Assembly (NCBI GenBank): GCA_024233085.1
Contig: JACKQC010000034.1
Location: forward strand, 1-26,099
Reading direction: 5' to 3'
Source of the DNA: Akkermansiaceae bacterium
GTDB lineage: Bacteria; Verrucomicrobiota; Verrucomicrobiia; Verrucomicrobiales; DEV007
DNA: 26,099 nt
This document shows positions 16,849 to 23,991 of the stretch, one piece after another. How positions within the stretch are numbered: the first letter of the stretch is position 1; each line of letters starts with the position of its first letter. Under the pieces are notes generated by a model, which was not told the origin of the DNA, searched no databases, and was given only the letters and a program-made list of their open reading frames with translations. Position numbers and translations under genes: made by a program.

Positions 16849-17280
16849 GTCAACAGGGTTGGGTCCCCGATTCAACAGGGTCTGGTCCGGGAGTCAACTT
16901 AACGGTGGAGGCTGCGTCAAATTCGCCGAGCCACGATTCCGCGGCGATGAATGGGTGGGGCGAGGCGTCGCGGCCGAGCCGGTGCGAGACCCCGTCGCGT
17001 TCGTCCCGCCCGATCCCGTCCGTGAAACCAACCGCGAAGGGGGAAACGGGGGAAAGCCCAGGCTCCGGCGGCTCCGGCGAATGGCCGAAGAACCTTCGAC
17101 GCGATGTGGCATCACGACGGCTCGGCCGGGACGCCTCGCCCCACCCGGCTGACGCCGCTCGCCATCTCCGCGGACGCGGGCGGGAGTCGGCATGGACCCG
17201 GGCCTTTGGAACCTTCGCGTTCGTCACGTTGACGCGAACAGGGTCTGGTCCGGGAGTCAACCCTGTTCAATCCGCGACCC
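16849..17280. repeat. Composite repeat: inverted pair framed by 26-bp direct repeats
   Basis: Direct copies of a 26-bp sequence containing AACAGGGTCTGGTCCGGGAG lie at 16873-16898 and 17236-17261 and match in 25 of 26 positions. Between them, 29-bp inverted arms lie at 16953-16981 and 17118-17146 and match in 28 of 29 positions. The similarity continues loosely on both sides, including CCGCGG-GATG next to the left arm and its counterpart on the right. Shorter AACAGGGTTGGGTCC and CAACCCTGTTCAATCC pieces flank the outer copies. No coding pattern is evident, and no transposase gene is present. The arrangement looks like a non-autonomous element or a cluster of REP-like units. Confidence 0.75.
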
Positions 17281-17349
17281 GTTTCCGGCATCAGGTCCGA
17301 CCCCGTCGCCAAGGGCCCTCGCGCCGCCGCCGCCCCCCTCCGCGGGCTC

Positions 17350-17769
17350 TGCCAGGCCTTCACACCGCCCTGCAACGGCCGCTGACAGCGCTGCAAAGGC
17401 AAATTACCTCAATGCAAAGGAATCTTGCAGGGCCGCAACGATCCTTCACCGCCCCGAAAAGGGCGCGAACAGCTTTGAAATGATTGCTTCCCGTTCCGAA
17501 ACGTCTTCTCTCCATTCTGTAACGTTTGCTTGCCTAATTGAAACTGCTGCTCACCGTGCGGAAACAGTTAGGTCCGTTTTTGAAACGCATGCGCACCAAT
17601 CTGAAACAATTGCTCCCGATTCCGAAAAGGCTGCTCTCAACATCGCAAATGCTGCTCACTCTCCCAAAACGTTTCCGTTTTACTCCGAAACGTTTGCGTC
17701 CCGTCCCGAAACGTTCTCGTCCCGTCCCGAAACGGTTGCGCCCAGGCCCGCCACGACCGCCAAACACGG
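17350..17769. repeat. Twenty degenerate tandem units of exactly 21 bp
   Basis: Counting from 17350, the sequence divides into 20 consecutive 21-bp units with no insertion or deletion. Each unit begins near YGAAACGNTTGCTCCCGTYC. The units at 17686, 17707 and 17728 are nearly identical, while the first six are much diverged. Twenty-one bases equals seven codons and also two DNA turns. The only frame open across the whole array on the plus strand reads S/P-E-T-x-A-x-R heptads, for example SETFASR PETFSSR PETVAPR; the other two plus-strand frames contain TGA codons. The array directly precedes a coding-like frame that has no start codon. Confidence 0.85.
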
Positions 17770-18114
17770 CTGGGAACGCCTCCTCAGTCCCCCGCCAGCA
17801 CCCGTCCGGGTTTCGAATCCGGCGGCAGTCCGCCGGTCGGCGGCGGGTTCGATTCCAAGGGCCGCCGCGTCAAGATCAAGGGGGCCAGCGCCTGCCCGCT
17901 CGCCTTCGCCGACGAATTCCAGGCCCAGAGCCGCCGCCACGGCTTCGTTTACGGCCTCCTCAAGGTGAACAACGTCCTCCCCGTCAGAGTCGACCCCTCA
18001 GGCCACCCCCTCTGGCAGGCCCGCGACACCCCGTCGCTCCAGGTCGAAGTGCGCGATGCCGAGCGCGACGAGGTGGCGTATGCCGAGGCGATCTCGCCGT
18101 TGGATGCGGAGTAG
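17605..18114 (+). pseudogene. Coding-like frame without a start codon, possibly frameshifted from the 21-bp array
   Basis: This frame opens after a TGA at 17602-17604 and ends at TAG 18112-18114, with no ATG, GTG or TTG. From about 17851 to the stop it reads like real protein: FDSKGRRVKIKGASACPLAF, then DEFQAQSRRHGFVYGLLKVN, NVLPVRVDPSGHPLWQARDT and PSLQVEVRDAERDEVAYAEA. The codon third positions are GC-rich, as in genuine genes here. The heptad frame of the upstream array ends in the next frame over, with AKHGWERLLSPPPAPVRV near 17765-17815. A single frameshift in the GC-rich stretch around 17805-17850 would join the two into one protein. I do not recognise the C-terminal domain. It is either a decayed gene or the assembly of a frameshifted one. 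Confidence 0.45.
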
Positions 18115-18117
18115 GGG

Positions 18118-18391
18118 GAATGGCGCTCCGATAAAGACTATTGGGCGGAGACCTGTCGCGTAGCGACGACGCATGAGTAGCCGGGCGTTTCAACGCCCGG
18201 AAACGAACAGGACCCAAGGCTGCGTCGCGTAGCGACCGCTCAATTTCGGAAGGTTCCGAAACAGAATGAGCGGTCGCTACGCGACGCAGCGTCATACTCG
18301 GACCAGATCCGGGCGTTGAAACGCCCGGCTATCGATGCCTTGTCGCTCCGCGACAAAATCGCCGACGCCCTGCCTTAACGGAGCGCCATTC
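18118..18391. mobile_element. 274-bp fold-back element with 19-bp terminal inverted repeats (MITE/REP-like)
   Basis: The ends GAATGGCGCTCCGATAAAG (18118-18136) and its inverted partner (18373-18391) match in 17 of 19 positions. Inside, CCGGGCGTTTCAACGCCCGG (18181-18200) recurs exactly inverted at 18309-18328, and each copy is itself a 9-bp hairpin. A perfect 24-bp inverted repeat (18219-18242 and 18267-18290) encloses a second hairpin, TTTCGGAAGGTTCCGAAA (18244-18261). Small GTCGC/GCGAC hairpins sit at 18155-18167 and 18340-18356. No ORF of note lies inside. The layout suggests a non-autonomous element or a structured RNA. No clear target-site duplication is seen, only similar G-rich sequence on both sides. 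Confidence 0.7.
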
Positions 18392-18412
18392 GGAGGAGGG
18401 GGGAGAAAGGAG

Positions 18413-18432
18413 GGGCGACAATCCTGTCGCCC
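18413..18432. repeat. Short palindrome GGGCGACA-N4-TGTCGCCC
   Basis: This is a perfect 8-bp inverted repeat with a 4-base loop, 22 bp past the fold-back element and 150 bp ahead of the sulfatase gene. No T-run follows, so it is not a standard terminator. It may be an interspersed hairpin of the same kind as those in the neighbouring element. Confidence 0.5.
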
Positions 18433-18582
18433 ACCCACATCCAAGAAGGGCAATTATTATTATGTGCAAAAACAACCGCCGCTCACCTGCTTTCCGTCCA
18501 CAGAATATTGGAACGGATCATTGAGGAACGCTCTCCGCAAGGGGGAGACAAGGCCCCCAAACCGTGCCAGTATCCGTGGACC

Positions 18583-20172
18583 ATGAAATTCCCGAAATCC
18601 ACTTTCGCCCGGCTCCGCCTTTTCCCGTTCCTTCTTTGCCTGTCCGGGGCGCCTCTCGTCTTCGTGCCGGCGGCGGGCGCCGCGGATCTGGCGGGGACGA
18701 AACCGAACATCATCCTGGTGATGACCGACGACCAGGGCTACGCGCCGCTGGGACGGCACGGGCACCCGTGGCTGAAGACGCCGAATCTCGACGCGCTCCA
18801 CGACTCGAGCCTGCGGTTCACGCGCTTCCTGGTCAGCCCCACGTGCTCGCCGACGCGCTCGGCGATCATGACGGGGCGGCACCCGATGAAGAACGGGATC
18901 ACCCACACCATCCTGGAGCGGGAACGAATGACGCTCGACGCGACGACGCTGCCGCAGGTGCTGAAAACGGCGGGCTACACCTCGGCGATCTTCGGCAAGT
19001 GGCACCTGGGCGACGAGGCGGACCACCAGCCGGAGCGGCGCGGCTTCGACGAGACCTTCATCCACGGCGCGGGCGGGATCGGGCAGGCCTACGACTGCTC
19101 CTGCGCCGACGCGCCGAACAACAAATATCTGGACCCGGTGATCCGGCATAATGGGAAATTTGTGAAGACGCACGGTTTCTGCACGGACGTGTTTTTCACG
19201 GCGGCGCTGGGATGGATCAAGGCGCGCGCGGAGGCGAAGGACGGCCCGTTTTTCGCCTACCTGGCGACCAACGCGCCGCACGGCCCCTTCATCGCGCCGG
19301 AGAAAAACGCGAAGCGCTTCACCGATCTCGGGTTCGGCGAGCAGCAGGCGGGCTTTTACGGGATGATCGAGAACATCGACGAAAACATGGGGCGGCTGCT
19401 GGCGAAGCTGGGCGAGTGGAATCTGCTCGAAAACACGGTGGTCATCTTCATGAGCGACAACGGGATGACGGGCGGAGGCTCGGGCAAACCGGGCGAGCCG
19501 CTGGGCACGGACGAGAACGGGTCGCCGATGACCTTCTACAACGCGGGCATGAAGGGCCAGAAAGGCAGCGCCGACGAGGGCGGGGTGCGGGTGCCCTTCT
19601 ATGTGCGCTGGGACGGCAAGATCGCGCCGGGCCGGGACATCGACCGCATCGCGGCGCACCTCGACATCCTGCCGACGCTGGCGGCGCTGGCGGGCGCGGA
19701 GATTCCGAAGGACCAGGTCGAGGGCCGCAGCCTGCTGCCGCTGATCGAAAATCCGGCGGCGGCGGACGAGTGGCCGGACCGCTACCTGTTCACCCACAAG
19801 GGACGCTGGAAAACCGGGGAAGATCCGGACGCGAACCAGTGGAAAAACTACGGTGTTCGGAACCAGAAATACCGCTTCGTCGGCGGCGGCACGGCGATCA
19901 GTGTGTCGGAGCGCCAGCGCAAGAAAGGCGTGCCGGCCACGGACGCGCTCTACGACATGGAGACCGACCCGGGCCAGACGACGAACGTGATCGACGCCCA
20001 CCCGGAGGTGGCCGAGGCGATGAAGAAGGCCTACGACCGGTTCTGGAAGGAAACGCGACCGCTGATGGTCAACGAGGACGCGCCCATGTCGCCGGTCCAG
20101 CCTTTCCACGTGTGGTACGCGGAGCAGGAAAAGGCGGGCGGCATCCCCGACTGGGTGCCGCCGACGCTGTGA
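18583..20172 (+). CDS. Secreted formylglycine-dependent sulfatase
   Basis: This 529-residue protein starts with a signal peptide (LRLFPFLLCLSGAPLVFV; cleavage probably after AGAA). The type I sulfatase motif C-x-P-x-R is present as C88-S-P-T-R92 in SPTCSPTRSAIMTGRHP. C88 must be converted to formylglycine by a maturase, which is not encoded in this window. Metal-site residues are seen at D49/D50 in VMTDDQGY and in FMSDNGMTGGG, and GKWHLGDEADH supplies the usual Lys/His. Substrates are sulfate esters, probably on algal or mucin-type glycans by analogy with Verrucomicrobiota, but this is not shown by sequence. The ATG at 18583 is chosen over an earlier in-frame TTG because the signal peptide then begins correctly. 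A small GC hairpin at 18541-18558 lies 24 bp upstream of the start. Confidence 0.95.
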   Translation: MKFPKSTFARLRLFPFLLCLSGAPLVFVPAAGAADLAGTKPNIILVMTDDQGYAPLGRHGHPWLKTPNLDALHDSSLRFTRFLVSPTCSPTRSAIMTGRHPMKNGITHTILERERMTLDATTLPQVLKTAGYTSAIFGKWHLGDEADHQPERRGFDETFIHGAGGIGQAYDCSCADAPNNKYLDPVIRHNGKFVKTHGFCTDVFFTAALGWIKARAEAKDGPFFAYLATNAPHGPFIAPEKNAKRFTDLGFGEQQAGFYGMIENIDENMGRLLAKLGEWNLLENTVVIFMSDNGMTGGGSGKPGEPLGTDENGSPMTFYNAGMKGQKGSADEGGVRVPFYVRWDGKIAPGRDIDRIAAHLDILPTLAALAGAEIPKDQVEGRSLLPLIENPAAADEWPDRYLFTHKGRWKTGEDPDANQWKNYGVRNQKYRFVGGGTAISVSERQRKKGVPATDALYDMETDPGQTTNVIDAHPEVAEAMKKAYDRFWKETRPLMVNEDAPMSPVQPFHVWYAEQEKAGGIPDWVPPTL

Positions 20173-20189
20173 TCGACCCCGGCGCGCCC

Positions 20190-20438
20190 ATGATCGAGGT
20201 CCCCGAGTTCATCGTCTGCGTCGATTGCGGCCAGAAAGCCGGTCGCCTGACCCCGCCGCCGGAGGACGGCTGGGAGCCGGGCGATCTGGTGGCCTATCGC
20301 TGCTCGGGCTGCCTGGACCGCTGGGACCTGGTGGTGGACGGTCCGGCGGAGTCGGGCACGCCGGACACCGAAGTCGCCTTCGATCTCCGGGCCTTCCTGG
20401 AGGAGCGCCGGTCAAGGAATCGGGAAGACGCCGGATGA
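20190..20438 (+). CDS. Small zinc-ribbon-like protein
   Basis: This 82-residue protein carries two C-x-x-C pairs, VCVDCGQ near residues 10-13 and YRCSGCLDRW near 45-48, spaced as in a zinc ribbon. The rest is acidic, with a final charged helix (FDLRAFLEERRSRNRED). I do not recognise a named family. The ATG at 20190 is chosen; a GTG at 20169 overlapping the sulfatase stop codon would add seven residues and would couple it to that gene. It lies on the same strand 17 bp after the sulfatase and may be co-transcribed. It converges on the RRM protein gene. Confidence 0.65.
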   Translation: MIEVPEFIVCVDCGQKAGRLTPPPEDGWEPGDLVAYRCSGCLDRWDLVVDGPAESGTPDTEVAFDLRAFLEERRSRNREDAG

Positions 20439-20478
20439 GCGGTCGCGGGAACGACGACGTCCGCGACAGCGGCGGCTT

Positions 20479-20850
20479 TCAGATGCCTTTGTAGCGGACG
20501 CGCTTGCCTTCGGAGTCGACGGGACGGTCGTCCTTGCGTTTCGGCGCGTGCGGGCGGGAGAAGTGGTTGTCGTCCCCGCCTCCGCCCCGATGGGACGTGG
20601 GGCCTCCGCCGCGGTCTTCGGCTTCGTTGACGCGCAGGCGACGACCGGCGAGTTCGTGGCCGTCGAGGGCCTGGATGGCGGCTTCGCCGGCCTCGCGGTT
20701 CATCAGCGTGACGAAGGCGAATCCGCGCGGCTGTCCGGTCTCGCGGTCTTTGGGGAGGTGGACGTCGAGGATGGGCTCGAACTCGGCGAGGGCCTCGCGC
20801 AGTTCGGCCTCGGAGAGGTCATAGGAGAGGTTTCCAATGTAGAGTTTCAT
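20479..20850 (-). CDS. RRM-domain RNA-binding protein
   Basis: This 123-residue protein has a single N-terminal RNA-recognition motif with RNP2 LYIGNL (residues 3-8) and RNP1 RGFAFVTL (42-49). It is followed by a basic, glycine-rich tail (RGGGPTSHRGGGGDD and then KRKDDRPVDSEGKRVRYKG). This matches the small RRM proteins of cyanobacteria, Verrucomicrobiota and others, which bind RNA and are often induced by cold. Cold induction here is a family expectation, not shown by the sequence. In RNP1 the usual second aromatic is F45 and the last aromatic is replaced by a leucine-like position. The gene diverges from the DCC-family gene across 267 bp. Confidence 0.92.
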   Translation of the reverse strand: MKLYIGNLSYDLSEAELREALAEFEPILDVHLPKDRETGQPRGFAFVTLMNREAGEAAIQALDGHELAGRRLRVNEAEDRGGGPTSHRGGGGDDNHFSRPHAPKRKDDRPVDSEGKRVRYKGI

Positions 20851-21117
20851 GCTTCCGGGATAGGATTACAGATCGGGTTCGGCCCGGGGTTTCCGGCTCG
20901 CAGCGCCCGGGGATCGGGCGCGTTTTTTCCAAGCGACAACACGCGCCAACGTGGACGTTCGCGCGTTTCGGCGGACCGATGGGTTTGATGCTTTCCCCGA
21001 CAGAGTTGAAGAAAACGGCGGCAATTGCGAGGCTTTTTCGGAAAAAAACCGCGCGAAATTTTTGGCGGACCCGCGGCGCGCTTTGACCCCGGCGGGGAAA
21101 AGGGCCATGCTTGGGAC

Positions 21118-21651
21118 GTGAGCGATTCGCCTCCAGAGACTTTCACGCCGGGCGCCGAACCCGGCGGCGCGCGGGACACGCGGCACGTGGTGCTTTACGA
21201 CAGTGACTGTCCCCTGTGCACCTTTCAGATGAAGTCGCTGACCTGGCTCGACTGGCTGGACCGGGTGCGTTTCGCGCCGATCGCCGGAGGCTCCGCGGCG
21301 GAGATCGCGCCGCATCTGACGCGCGAGGACCTGATGGAGGCGATCCACTGCGTGACGCCGGCGGGCGAGATCCACCGCGGCGCGCGGGCGATCCGCTTTC
21401 TCGGCTGGCGCATGCCGGCGCTGTGGCCGGTGGCGCTGTTTCTGTCGCTCCCGGGGGTGATCTGGGTGGCGGAGGCGGTCTATCGCTTCGTGAGCCGGCA
21501 CCGGCTGTTTCTCAGTCGCCTCTTCGGTTGCCGGGGCGCCTGCGCGCTGATGCCGGAACGGCGGCGCGAGGGCGACGATCAGGACTCTTCGGGCGGCCCG
21601 GCGGAGACTTCGGCGGTTTCTTCCTCGTCCTCGCCGAGTTCGCGCTCGTAG
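21118..21651 (+). CDS. DCC-family (DUF393) thiol-disulfide oxidoreductase-like protein
   Basis: This 177-residue protein has the family motif D-x-D-C-x-x-C at 28-34 (LYDSDCPLCTFQ), which gives the family its name. FAPIAGGSAAEI follows where family members usually have the FxxxQ-type segment, then GARAIRFLGWRMP and a hydrophobic stretch (about 100-122) that may lie in the membrane. Its cysteine pair suggests redox activity, but partners are unknown. GTG at 21118 is the best start: no ATG lies upstream in a sensible position, and the motif then sits near the N-terminus. The last 24 codons overlap the 3' end of the convergent histidine-kinase gene by 73 bp and encode a Ser-rich tail with little protein-like pattern. 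Confidence 0.82.
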   Translation: MSDSPPETFTPGAEPGGARDTRHVVLYDSDCPLCTFQMKSLTWLDWLDRVRFAPIAGGSAAEIAPHLTREDLMEAIHCVTPAGEIHRGARAIRFLGWRMPALWPVALFLSLPGVIWVAEAVYRFVSRHRLFLSRLFGCRGACALMPERRREGDDQDSSGGPAETSAVSSSSSPSSRS

Positions 21652-23063
21652 GCGATGGGAACGCGGGCGCGGGCGATGAAGGTGTCCTCGTTGGGGCGGA
21701 TGGCGGAGATCTTGCCGTTGAGGGACTGGACGATGCGGCGGCAGAGCGCGAGCCCGATGCCGGAGTGGCGCTCGCAGGGGGTGCGGGACTGGGCGCCGCG
21801 GGTGAAGGGGAGAAAGACTTCGTCGATGGGCATTTTCGAGTCGGCGGTGATGGGGGCGTTGCGCACTTCGATGGTCAGGTCGCGCTCGGATTCGCGGACG
21901 GTGACACCGATCCATCCGCCGGATTCGGTGTAGGAAAGGGCGTTGTCGAAAAGGTTGCGGCACACGATTTCGAGCAGTTCGATGGGCAGGGGGCGCGGCG
22001 GCTCGAAGACCGGGTCGCAGACCAGCTCGACTTCGATGTCGGCCTCCTCCGCCCGTTCGAAGTAGGGCTTCCACGAACGGCGGATGAGATCCTTGATGGG
22101 CAGCGGCTCGTAGTCGATGCGCTGGGTGCCGGCCTCGAGCCGGGCGAGGATGAGGAGGCTCTGGACGAGTTTTTCGAGCCAGTCCTCGATGTGGAGGACG
22201 TCGGCGAGGGCGTCCTCGTAGTCCTCGTTCGAGCGGGGCCGGGAGAGGGCCAGTTCGACGCGGTTGCGGATGCCGGCCAGGGGCGTGCGCAGCTCGTGCG
22301 CGGCGTTGGCGGTGAACTGGCGCTCGTTGTGGAGGACCTTGTCGATGCGGGTCATCAGCTCGTTGAGGCGGTTCAGCACGGGCACCACCTCGCGCGGAGC
22401 GTCGGGCAGGGAGAATTTCCGGCCGCGGGACTCGACGCAGGTCTCGCCGATCTGGCGGCTGAGCACGGAGAGAAAGCGAAGATTGCGCCGCACCATCAGA
22501 CGGATGAGAAAGGTCAGCGTCAGCATCGAGAGGGCCGCCGCCTGAAAGCTGAGGATGACGATGCTGCGCGTCGCGGCGTGGACCCGGTCGGTGTGATGCG
22601 CCGCGATCAGGTGCAGGCGGATGGGTTCGCCGGCGTTCTCGCCCTGGATCGGGTAAAAGAACTGGCCCGCCGCGCGTCCCTTTTCCCCGCCCGGCAGCAG
22701 GATCGTCTCCAGGCTGGGCTCGGCGGAGTCGGCGCCGACCCGCTCCAGCGTCACGCCGGCCAGACTGGGCGACCGCAGCAGGACCCCGCCGCCGCCGGCG
22801 AGACTGAGCTGGATGAATTCCGGGTCCTCGGGATCGTGCATCCGGCGGAAAAGATCGGGACCCAGCTCGACGATGACGCGCCCGTCCCGCTGCACGCAGG
22901 CGGAGCGGACGATGCGCATCTTGTCCGTCAGCGAATGGTCGAGCTGCGCCATGAACAGGTCGCCCAGCCGGATGGCGACAAACCAGATCGCCAGCGCGGT
23001 GGTGATCGCCGACCCGATCAGGTAGGCGGCGATGAGCCGGTTTTTCAGGGTCGGTATCGGCAT
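21579..23063 (-). CDS. Membrane sensor histidine kinase
   Basis: This 494-residue EnvZ-type kinase has a transmembrane segment at about 10-32, a periplasmic sensor of about 130 residues, a second membrane segment at about 166-190, and a HAMP-like linker (RRNLRFLSVLSRQIGE). The dimerisation domain holds H256 in ANAAHELRTPLAGIRNR. The ATPase domain has the N box CRNLFDNALSYTESGG (368-383), an F-box-like VFLPFTRGA and a G2 box HSGIGLALCRRIV. The G1 box, normally D-x-G-x-G, is replaced by RNAPITADSK. The acidic tail (ELGEDEEETAEV) is encoded in the overlap with the convergent gene. ATG at 23063 is used; a GTG at 23099, 17 bp after the regulator stop codon, would add 12 residues. It pairs with the upstream response regulator. 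Confidence 0.92.
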   Translation of the reverse strand: MPIPTLKNRLIAAYLIGSAITTALAIWFVAIRLGDLFMAQLDHSLTDKMRIVRSACVQRDGRVIVELGPDLFRRMHDPEDPEFIQLSLAGGGGVLLRSPSLAGVTLERVGADSAEPSLETILLPGGEKGRAAGQFFYPIQGENAGEPIRLHLIAAHHTDRVHAATRSIVILSFQAAALSMLTLTFLIRLMVRRNLRFLSVLSRQIGETCVESRGRKFSLPDAPREVVPVLNRLNELMTRIDKVLHNERQFTANAAHELRTPLAGIRNRVELALSRPRSNEDYEDALADVLHIEDWLEKLVQSLLILARLEAGTQRIDYEPLPIKDLIRRSWKPYFERAEEADIEVELVCDPVFEPPRPLPIELLEIVCRNLFDNALSYTESGGWIGVTVRESERDLTIEVRNAPITADSKMPIDEVFLPFTRGAQSRTPCERHSGIGLALCRRIVQSLNGKISAIRPNEDTFIARARVPIAYERELGEDEEETAEVSAGPPEES

Positions 23064-23116
23064 GCGTGAAGAGGTGGCGGAGGAGAGGGCGAAAATCACG
23101 AGCGCGGCCGCGCGGC

Positions 23117-23794
23117 TCAGGCGTCCGGCAACAGCACATAGCCCTGGCCGCGCCGGGTCTGGATGAGCGAGGGCTGTCCGGGCCGGTCGATTTTTTTCCG
23201 GAGATTCGAGACGAAAACGTCCACCACATTGCTGCTGCCGCGTTCGTAGTTGAAATCGTAGAGCTGCTCCCAGACGTCCCCGCGGCTGACGACTTCGCCG
23301 GCCCGCATGGCCAGCAGTTCGAGCAGGGAAAACTCCTTGGCCGTCAGCTCGATGGGTTCGCCGATCCGGTGGACGCTGCGCGCCACGGTGTCGATATCGA
23401 GACCGCCGACGCGGATGACGGTGCTGCGCTTGCCGAAGCGCCGCCGCAGCAGCGCGCGGACCCGCGCCATGGCCTCGTCGAGGGCGAAGGGCTTCACCAG
23501 GTAATCGTCCGCCCCCATGTCGAGCCCCTTCACCCGGTCCTCGATGGCGTCGCGGGCGGTGATGAGCAGCACCGCCGTGTCGAGGTCGCGCCGCCGGATG
23601 TCGGCCAGCAGTTGCAGACCGGAGCGGCCCGGCAGCATCAGGTCGAGGATGGCGAGGGCGAACTCCTGCTCCTTCAGCAGCCACTGGGCCTCCTTGCCGT
23701 CGGCGGTGTGCTCGACGAGAAAGCCCGCCTCCGTCAGGCGTTCCGAGATCGACAGGCGCAACGGGCCATAGTCTTCCGCGAGCAGGATTTTCAT
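23117..23794 (-). CDS. OmpR-family response regulator
   Basis: This 225-residue protein has a receiver domain with the acidic pocket E7/D8 (LLAEDYG), phospho-acceptor D51 (LAILDLMLPGRSG), T79 (VLLITARD) and K101 (DDYLVKPF). A winged-helix DNA-binding domain follows (LTAKEFSLLELLAMRAGEVV, and then SSNVVDVFVSNLRKKI and TRRGQGYVLL). The ATG at 23794 is used because MKILLAEDYG is the normal receiver start; longer upstream starts add unrelated sequence. Phosphorylation by the adjacent kinase is expected. Its targets are unknown. The divergent secreted repeat protein shares an AT-rich 197-bp upstream region, so it is a possible regulatory target, but this is inference. Confidence 0.95.
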   Translation of the reverse strand: MKILLAEDYGPLRLSISERLTEAGFLVEHTADGKEAQWLLKEQEFALAILDLMLPGRSGLQLLADIRRRDLDTAVLLITARDAIEDRVKGLDMGADDYLVKPFALDEAMARVRALLRRRFGKRSTVIRVGGLDIDTVARSVHRIGEPIELTAKEFSLLELLAMRAGEVVSRGDVWEQLYDFNYERGSSNVVDVFVSNLRKKIDRPGQPSLIQTRRGQGYVLLPDA

Positions 23795-23991
23795 GGGTTT
23801 CGGGGGGAGCGTAGGGGCATTTTCGCGGGCCTGAGAAGGCGCAAATGCCGCGTCAAACACATTTTTGCCCTAAATTAACCGTATTTTAATCTTCCACGTC
23901 CTAAAGTGGCCTCGTTCGCCGAAAAACGCGGGCTTTGACGATCTCCCACTCCCCCATTTTCGAAGACCACCCAAAACCACCTGAAAAAGAG
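23795..23991. promoter_or_regulatory. AT-rich divergent promoter region between regulator and secreted protein
   Basis: This 197-bp gap separates the divergent response-regulator and large secreted-protein genes. Around 23865-23892 it is markedly AT-rich for this GC-rich window, with an inverted ATTAA/TTAAT motif about 6 bp apart. Promoters for both genes are expected here, but no -35/-10 pair is clear enough to mark. Confidence 0.4.

Noticed and set aside
17192..17968. An ATG-started 258-codon plus-strand frame through the 21-bp array as a complete gene
   Set aside because: Its start lies in the composite repeat and its end is non-protein-like Arg/Ala/Pro sequence. Only the heptad part looks meaningful, so it is treated under the array and the coding-like frame.
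17538..18134. A second plus-strand frame with L-R-P-V-P-K-R heptads
   Set aside because: It begins in the middle of the array and continues as Pro/Arg-rich sequence out of phase with the better-supported coding-like frame.
21044..21062. A short TTTTTCGG/AAAAA-like hairpin upstream of the RRM gene as a cold-responsive leader
   Set aside because: The stem is only about five A-T pairs; there is no supporting pattern such as a conserved cold box.
20866..23229. A long minus-strand open frame in another phase across the kinase
   Set aside because: It runs antisense to the DCC gene and out of phase with the kinase. Its Pro/Arg-rich translation is typical of a shadow frame.
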